Program-made: the position numbers and the translations under genes
Shown: piece after piece, positions 60,091 to 64,000 of the stretch
Position numbering within the stretch: position 1 is the stretch's first letter
How the letters are laid out: each line of letters begins with the position of its first letter
Notes under the pieces: model-generated
The model's database searches: none
What the model was told of the DNA's origin: nothing
The model's input: the letters and a program-made list of their open reading frames with translations, nothing else
Assembly (NCBI GenBank): GCA_016708315.1
Contig: JADJGC010000011.1
Location: forward strand, 1 to 64,000
Direction of reading: 5' to 3'
DNA from: a bacterium
GTDB lineage: Bacteria; Zixibacteria; MSB-5A5; CAIYYT01
Length of the DNA stretch: 64,000 nucleotides

Positions 60091-61718
60091 TGGACACGAT
60101 TCTGAATCTGGGACTAAACGACGAGACACTCAAAGGTATCATCAACAAGACTGACAATCCACGCTTCGCCTACGATAACTATCGCCGCTTCATTGCAATG
60201 TTCGGCAATGTCGTGCTCGGAATCGATAAGGACGAATTTGAGGAGCTGATCGGCAAGAAGAAGAAACAACGCTCGATCAAACACGATGCGTCGCTCTCGA
60301 TCGATGATTTGAAAGAAATTGTCAAATCGTTCAAGAAGCTCGTCGTCGACAAGTCCGGCGAGCCGTTCCCGACCGACCCGTGGCAGCAATTGCAAATGGC
60401 TCGCGATGCTGTGTTCCGCAGTTGGAATTCGCCGCGCGCAATTACCTATCGCGCCAAGTACAATATCCCGGCCGATCTTGGAACTGCCGTCAATATCCAG
60501 GCAATGGTGTTTGGTAATATGGGCGACAGCTCGGCTACCGGCGTTGGTTTCACGAGAAATCCTTCCAATGGCGACAAGGAATTCTATGGCGAGTTCCTGG
60601 TTAACGCCCAAGGTGAAGACGTTGTCGCTGGTATTCGCACGCCCCAGCCGATTACACAGCTTGAGAAGGTGATGCCGGAAGCCTACAAACAGCTCAAGAA
60701 GATCACCTCCCAGCTTGAGTCACACTATCGCGACGTTCAGGACTTCGAATTCACGATTCAAGAGAAGAAGCTGTACATGCTTCAGACCCGCAACGGTAAA
60801 CGCACCGCGCAGGCTGCGGTCAAGATCGCCGTTGACATGGTCAAAGAGAAGTTGATCACTCGCGACGAAGCGTTAATGCGCATTACGCCAACCGATCTGG
60901 ACCAACTCCTGCATCCGCGTATTGATCCCGATTCCAAGATCGAAGTCATTGCTCGCGGATTGGCAGCCTCTCCGGGCGCAGCCTCCGGTAAAGTCGTATT
61001 CCACGCTGACGAAGCTGTACGTTTGGCTGAGAAGGGCGAGAAAACGATTCTGGTGCGTATGGAGACCAATCCAGACGATATCGCCGGCATGATCGCCTCC
61101 GAGGGTATTCTGACTTCTCGTGGCGGTATGACCTCTCACGCGGCGGTTGTTGCCCGTGGCATGGGTAAACCCTGCGTCGTTGGCTCCGATGATATTCGCG
61201 TCTATGAATCTCGCCGCCAGTTTGCAATCGGCACGCTGGTGATCAAAGATAAGGAAGTTATCACCATCAACGGTACGACCGGCGAGGTGATGATGGGTGA
61301 AGTGCCGACCATTGACCCCGAGCTTTCGGGCGAATTCGGTACCTTCATGCAGTGGGCTGATGAGGTCCGCAAGATTGGTATTCGAACCAACGCCGATACA
61401 CCGCACGATGCCGCTCTTGCGCGCAAGTTTGGCGCTCAAGGTATCGGTCTCTGCCGTACAGAGCACATGTTCTTCGGCAAGAACCGTCTGCCGCATATCC
61501 AAGCAATGATTCTGGCAACTACCCAGGCTGATCGCCAGACGGCACTGGACCGTCTCTTCCCGTTCCAGAAGGCAGATTTCAAAGGCATCTTCGAGGCGAT
61601 GGAAGGACTGCCGGTTACCATCCGTACGCTCGATCCCCCGTTGCACGAGTTCCCTGCCCAAGGAAGAAGAAGTCCACAAGCAGATTGCCGAATTGACCGG
61701 CGTGCCGGACAAGGCTGA
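60078..61718 (+). CDS. ppdK: Pyruvate phosphate dikinase, central piece (frame break near 61653)
   Basis: Begins inside the gene at MPGMMDTILNLGLND. It contains the rest of the ATP-grasp domain (GDSSATGVGFTRNPSNGDKEFYGEFLVNAQGEDVVAGIRTP), the phosphohistidine domain with GGMTSHAAVVARGMGKPCV (catalytic His), and the first part of the PEP/pyruvate barrel (TNADTPHDAALARKFGAQGIGLCRTEHMFF). At nt 61652-61654 a CCC run shifts the frame; with CC the next frame reads EFLPKEEEVHKQIAELTGVPDKAEEI. Residues after HEF in this frame are spurious. Confidence 0.92.
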   Translation: MPGMMDTILNLGLNDETLKGIINKTDNPRFAYDNYRRFIAMFGNVVLGIDKDEFEELIGKKKKQRSIKHDASLSIDDLKEIVKSFKKLVVDKSGEPFPTDPWQQLQMARDAVFRSWNSPRAITYRAKYNIPADLGTAVNIQAMVFGNMGDSSATGVGFTRNPSNGDKEFYGEFLVNAQGEDVVAGIRTPQPITQLEKVMPEAYKQLKKITSQLESHYRDVQDFEFTIQEKKLYMLQTRNGKRTAQAAVKIAVDMVKEKLITRDEALMRITPTDLDQLLHPRIDPDSKIEVIARGLAASPGAASGKVVFHADEAVRLAEKGEKTILVRMETNPDDIAGMIASEGILTSRGGMTSHAAVVARGMGKPCVVGSDDIRVYESRRQFAIGTLVIKDKEVITINGTTGEVMMGEVPTIDPELSGEFGTFMQWADEVRKIGIRTNADTPHDAALARKFGAQGIGLCRTEHMFFGKNRLPHIQAMILATTQADRQTALDRLFPFQKADFKGIFEAMEGLPVTIRTLDPPLHEFPAQGRRSPQADCRIDRRAGQG

Positions 61719-61959
61719 AGAGATTGAGCGTCTCAAGAAGATTCTCGAGCGCCTGTCACAACTGCACGAACAAAATCCAATGATGGGACATCGCGGTTGC
61801 CGTCTCGGAATTACCTATCCGGAAATTACCGAGATGCAGGTCAAAGCGATCCTTACTGCCGCAGCCGAGTTGATCAAGGAAGGGAAGAAAATTCTCCCTG
61901 AGATCATGATTCCGCTCGTCGGCAATCGCAGCGAACTTCAAAATCAAAAGAAGTCGTGA
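61693..61959 (+). CDS. ppdK: Pyruvate phosphate dikinase, barrel piece (frame break near 61948)
   Basis: Genuine from about 61655. TGVPDKAEEIERLKKILERLSQLHEQNPMMGHRGCRLGITYPEI and EIMIPLVGNRSELQNQK are standard PPDK barrel segments. The frame breaks in the AAAA run at 61946-61949; one more A restores EVVMRVAELV in the next frame. Confidence 0.88.
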   Translation: MTGVPDKAEEIERLKKILERLSQLHEQNPMMGHRGCRLGITYPEITEMQVKAILTAAAELIKEGKKILPEIMIPLVGNRSELQNQKKS

Positions 61960-62456
61960 TGCGCGTCGCCGAACTGGTAATCCGCAAACACAAGGTTGAG
62001 ATACCGTTCCTTGTCGGCACCATGATCGAAATCCCGCGCGCCGCGATGACTGCCGACGAAATCGCGCAGGATGCCGATTTCTTCAGCTTCGGCACCAACG
62101 ACTTGACTCAGATGACAATGGGATTCTCTCGCGATGATGCCGGCAAGTTCCTGCGCTTCTATCTCGACAAGGGTATTCTCGAGAAGGATCCGTTTGTTTC
62201 GATTGATCAAGTCGGTGTCGGCGCGCTCGTCAAGATCGCCTTCGAAAAAGGCCGCTCAGTCAAGCCGCATCTCAAAGTCGGCATTTGCGGCGAACATGGC
62301 GGCGATCCCGATTCGATCGGTTTCTGCCATAAGGTCGGACTGAATTATGTGTCCTGCTCACCGTTCCGGGTTCCGATTGCGCGCCTTGCAGCAGCGCAAG
62401 CCGTGATTCTTGAGAAGCAGGGCAGGGAAGCTTCGAAACAGTCCGCGTCGGCGTAA
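61956..62456 (+). CDS. ppdK: Pyruvate phosphate dikinase, C-terminal piece
   Basis: VEIPFLVGTMIEIPRAAMTADEIA, FFSFGTNDLTQMTMGFSRDDA and the active-site Cys loop VGICGEHGGDP, then YVSCSPFRVPIARLAAAQA are the conserved end of PPDK. Joining the four pieces gives about 980 aa: a normal dikinase of about 890 plus the N-terminal extension. A terminator follows 18 bases after the stop. Confidence 0.92.
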   Translation: MMRVAELVIRKHKVEIPFLVGTMIEIPRAAMTADEIAQDADFFSFGTNDLTQMTMGFSRDDAGKFLRFYLDKGILEKDPFVSIDQVGVGALVKIAFEKGRSVKPHLKVGICGEHGGDPDSIGFCHKVGLNYVSCSPFRVPIARLAAAQAVILEKQGREASKQSASA

Positions 62457-62474
62457 GAGATATTCGTTCTGTAG

Positions 62475-62503
62475 GGCAGGTCTCCAAAGAGACCTGCCTT
62501 TTT
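62475..62503 (+). terminator. Rho-independent terminator after ppdK
   Basis: A 10-bp perfect stem GGCAGGTCTC/GAGACCTGCC with a CAAA loop is followed by five T. Confidence 0.9.
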
Positions 62504-62520
62504 CGTTAGGTAGAGAACTA

Positions 62521-62722
62521 ATGTTCACCTTCCTCCTCTGGCTCATTCTCCTAATCCTCTGCTGGCCCTTGGCTTTGCTCGCACTCATTCTCTATCCGTT
62601 TGTCTGGCTGTTGATGCTGCCATTTCGTCTCCTTTGGAATTGCAGTAGAAGGCGTTTTTGCGCTTCTGAAGGCCATAATAATGCTGCCCGCACGGGTTCT
62701 ATCGGGACCGTCCGCAAAATAA
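62521..62722 (+). CDS. Small hydrophobic membrane protein with an apparent one-base insertion
   Basis: ATG with AGGTAGAG upstream. The first 37 residues are a hydrophobic hairpin (LLWLILLILCWPLALLALIL, LYPFVWLLMLPFRLL). After RLL the frame turns into a Arg/Cys-rich nonsense tail to 62796, whereas removing one T from the TTT run at 62633-62635 gives GIAVEGVFALLKAIIMLPARVL and a stop at 62722, which continues the membrane-protein character and ends sensibly. Repaired length is about 67 aa. The family is one I recall as a short uncharacterised membrane protein in FCB genomes. Confidence 0.6.
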
Positions 62723-62823
62723 ACCGGTGCGTAGAACCGCTATTGATCGCCCCCTTGACGTACACTCCTCATTTTCTTAGATTCACCAGCCAATAATGGA
62801 CTTAACCACAATTTGAGGATACC

Positions 62824-64000
62824 ATGGACAAAAGCGTTTCCCAAAGACTCGCCGACTGGGTCTACAATCTGAAATACGAAGACATCCCGCCGCACGTAAT
62901 TGAATCCGCCAAACGCATTTTGCTTGATGCGATGGCGTGTTGTCTCGGCGGTTATCACTCGCATGACGCCAAAGTCGTGCGCAAAGTAATTGACGCACTT
63001 GGCGGCACACCCGAGTCAACGATTCTCGGTTCAAACAAGAAAACCAACAGCTACAACGCCGCACTGATGAACGCTATCCAGACGCGTTCGATGGATTACA
63101 ATGACATCTATTGGAAGGAAGACCCTTCGCACCCATCCGATATTATCCCCGCTGCAATCGCACTTGGTGAGCGCGAAGGACGCAGCGGCAAGGATCTATT
63201 GATGGCTATCGTCATTGGCCACGAAATCGAAATGCGTATGTGCGAGTTTGCACATCCGGGCATTCGCGAAAGAGGCTGGCACCATGCGACTCTGACGGCA
63301 TTTGTTTCGCCGCTTTCGGCAGGCAAAATGCTTGGCCTCAACGCCGAACAACTGATGCATGCTATTGCCATCTCCGGTTGCCGCTCGTTCACTCCCGGAG
63401 CAATCGCCGCAGGTAAACTTTCGATGATGAAAAATACTGCCGACCCACTTTCGACGCACGCAGGCGTGATTTCGGCATTGCTTGCCAAGGAAGGCTACAC
63501 CGGCACTATCGAGATCTTTGAAGGCAAGGAAGGCTTATACAAAGTTCTCGGCGGCAATTTCGAAACGGAAGTCCTTTTCAACGGACTCGGCACCGGCTGG
63601 CGCGTACCGGATATCGCTTACAAGGCGTTTCCGACCGAGTACCTCACTCAATCGCCGGTGACCGCAGCCCTTAAGCTCATCAAAGAGAAGAACGTGACTT
63701 GGGATCAAATCGAAGAAGTCACTGTATACACGATACACCGCGCTGTCGATATTCTTGCCGATCCCAGCAAGTATCATCCGAAAGAAAAAGAAACCGCCGA
63801 TCATTCGATGCCGTACTGCGTCGGCGCCGCGATTATGGATCGCATGGTTACGCCGCTACAGTTCTTGCCGGAGCGCATCGCCGACCCGACCTTGATCGAC
63901 TTTATTCAGAAGATCAAAGTCTTGGCCGATGACGAACTTGAAGCGCGCTTCCCGAAGGTTCAGCCCTCACGCGTTGATCTGAAACTCAAGTCTGGTGAGA
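62824..64000 (+). CDS. MmgE/PrpD family protein (2-methylcitrate dehydratase-like), 5' part (3' end outside window)
   Basis: 392 residues are visible and the frame runs off the right edge. Start at ATG 62824 with GAGGAT upstream. The N-terminus SQRLADWVYNLKYEDIPPHVIESAKRILLDAMACCLGG, then RSMDYNDIYW--DPSHPSDIIPAAIALGE and GRSGKDLLMAIVIGHEIEMRM, GWHHATLTAF are the hallmark of MmgE/PrpD. Family members dehydrate 2-methylcitrate or isomerise related acids (iminodisuccinate epimerase, cis-aconitate decarboxylase). The exact substrate cannot be assigned without context beyond the window. Confidence 0.92.
   Translation, partial: MDKSVSQRLADWVYNLKYEDIPPHVIESAKRILLDAMACCLGGYHSHDAKVVRKVIDALGGTPESTILGSNKKTNSYNAALMNAIQTRSMDYNDIYWKEDPSHPSDIIPAAIALGEREGRSGKDLLMAIVIGHEIEMRMCEFAHPGIRERGWHHATLTAFVSPLSAGKMLGLNAEQLMHAIAISGCRSFTPGAIAAGKLSMMKNTADPLSTHAGVISALLAKEGYTGTIEIFEGKEGLYKVLGGNFETEVLFNGLGTGWRVPDIAYKAFPTEYLTQSPVTAALKLIKEKNVTWDQIEEVTVYTIHRAVDILADPSKYHPKEKETADHSMPYCVGAAIMDRMVTPLQFLPERIADPTLIDFIQKIKVLADDELEARFPKVQPSRVDLKLKSGE

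Overview
This is a moderate-GC chromosomal window of about 64 kb from a Gram-negative-type bacterium of the FCB superphylum, most likely candidate phylum Zixibacteria or a close relative. This is inferred from the kinds of proteins present, not from a marker tree. Pointers are secreted proteins ending in a characteristic dockerin-like module (CGD-D-SG...SDAVYLI-YIFSGGPAPC), a subtilase with a type IX secretion (T9SS) sorting tail, a PorV/PorQ-like barrel protein, many lipoproteins, and ferredoxin-dependent 2-oxoglutarate metabolism.

Layout. 0-3 kb: two secreted proteins with the same dockerin-like tail. 3-10 kb: thioesterase, rpmG, MFS transporter, a degenerate OmpR-type regulator, EF-hand protein, haem protein, DUF1573 protein, and an ECF sigma/anti-sigma pair. 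10-25 kb: tRNA-Met, subtilase, then a long collinear run (HEAT-cyclophilin lipoprotein, unknown exported protein, adenosine-specific kinase, MBL nuclease, M23 peptidase, rhomboid, dnaE). 24.5-33.6 kb: two thioredoxin-like proteins and a Cys-rich HMA protein, PorV-like protein, parvulin, polyprenol/diacylglycerol kinase-like protein, threonine aldolase, two lipoproteins. 34-47 kb: central metabolism, comprising aldehyde dehydrogenase, cyclic-2,3-diphosphoglycerate-synthase-like GTPase plus carbamate kinase, CCA transferase, sucCD, korDABC, ndk, a LarA-family protein and mdh. SucCD, Kor and Mdh form a ferredoxin-linked TCA segment usable in either direction.

47.9-58.7 kb is the most unusual part: a four-gene membrane cassette repeated three times in tandem (A, B, C) with diverged but collinear paralogues. 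Gene 1 is a signal peptide-fibronectin III-TM-conserved cytoplasmic domain protein, probably DUF6754. Gene 2 is a polytopic protein of about 220 aa. Gene 3 is a membrane-anchored alpha/beta-like domain. Gene 4 is a polytopic protein with a conserved SKEH-G-FG...FGASFGYTVM region. I know of no described function. After it come a small basic repeat protein with a consensus-like promoter, a pyruvate phosphate dikinase (ppdK) with a Lys-rich N-terminal extension, a small membrane protein and the start of an MmgE/PrpD protein.

Caution: from about 52.1 to 62.7 kb many genes are broken by single-base indels, several in homopolymer runs (three in ppdK alone). Sequencing or assembly error is the simplest explanation, so the broken cassette genes and ppdK may be intact in the organism. 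A separate frame break lies in the anti-sigma gene near 9.33 kb.
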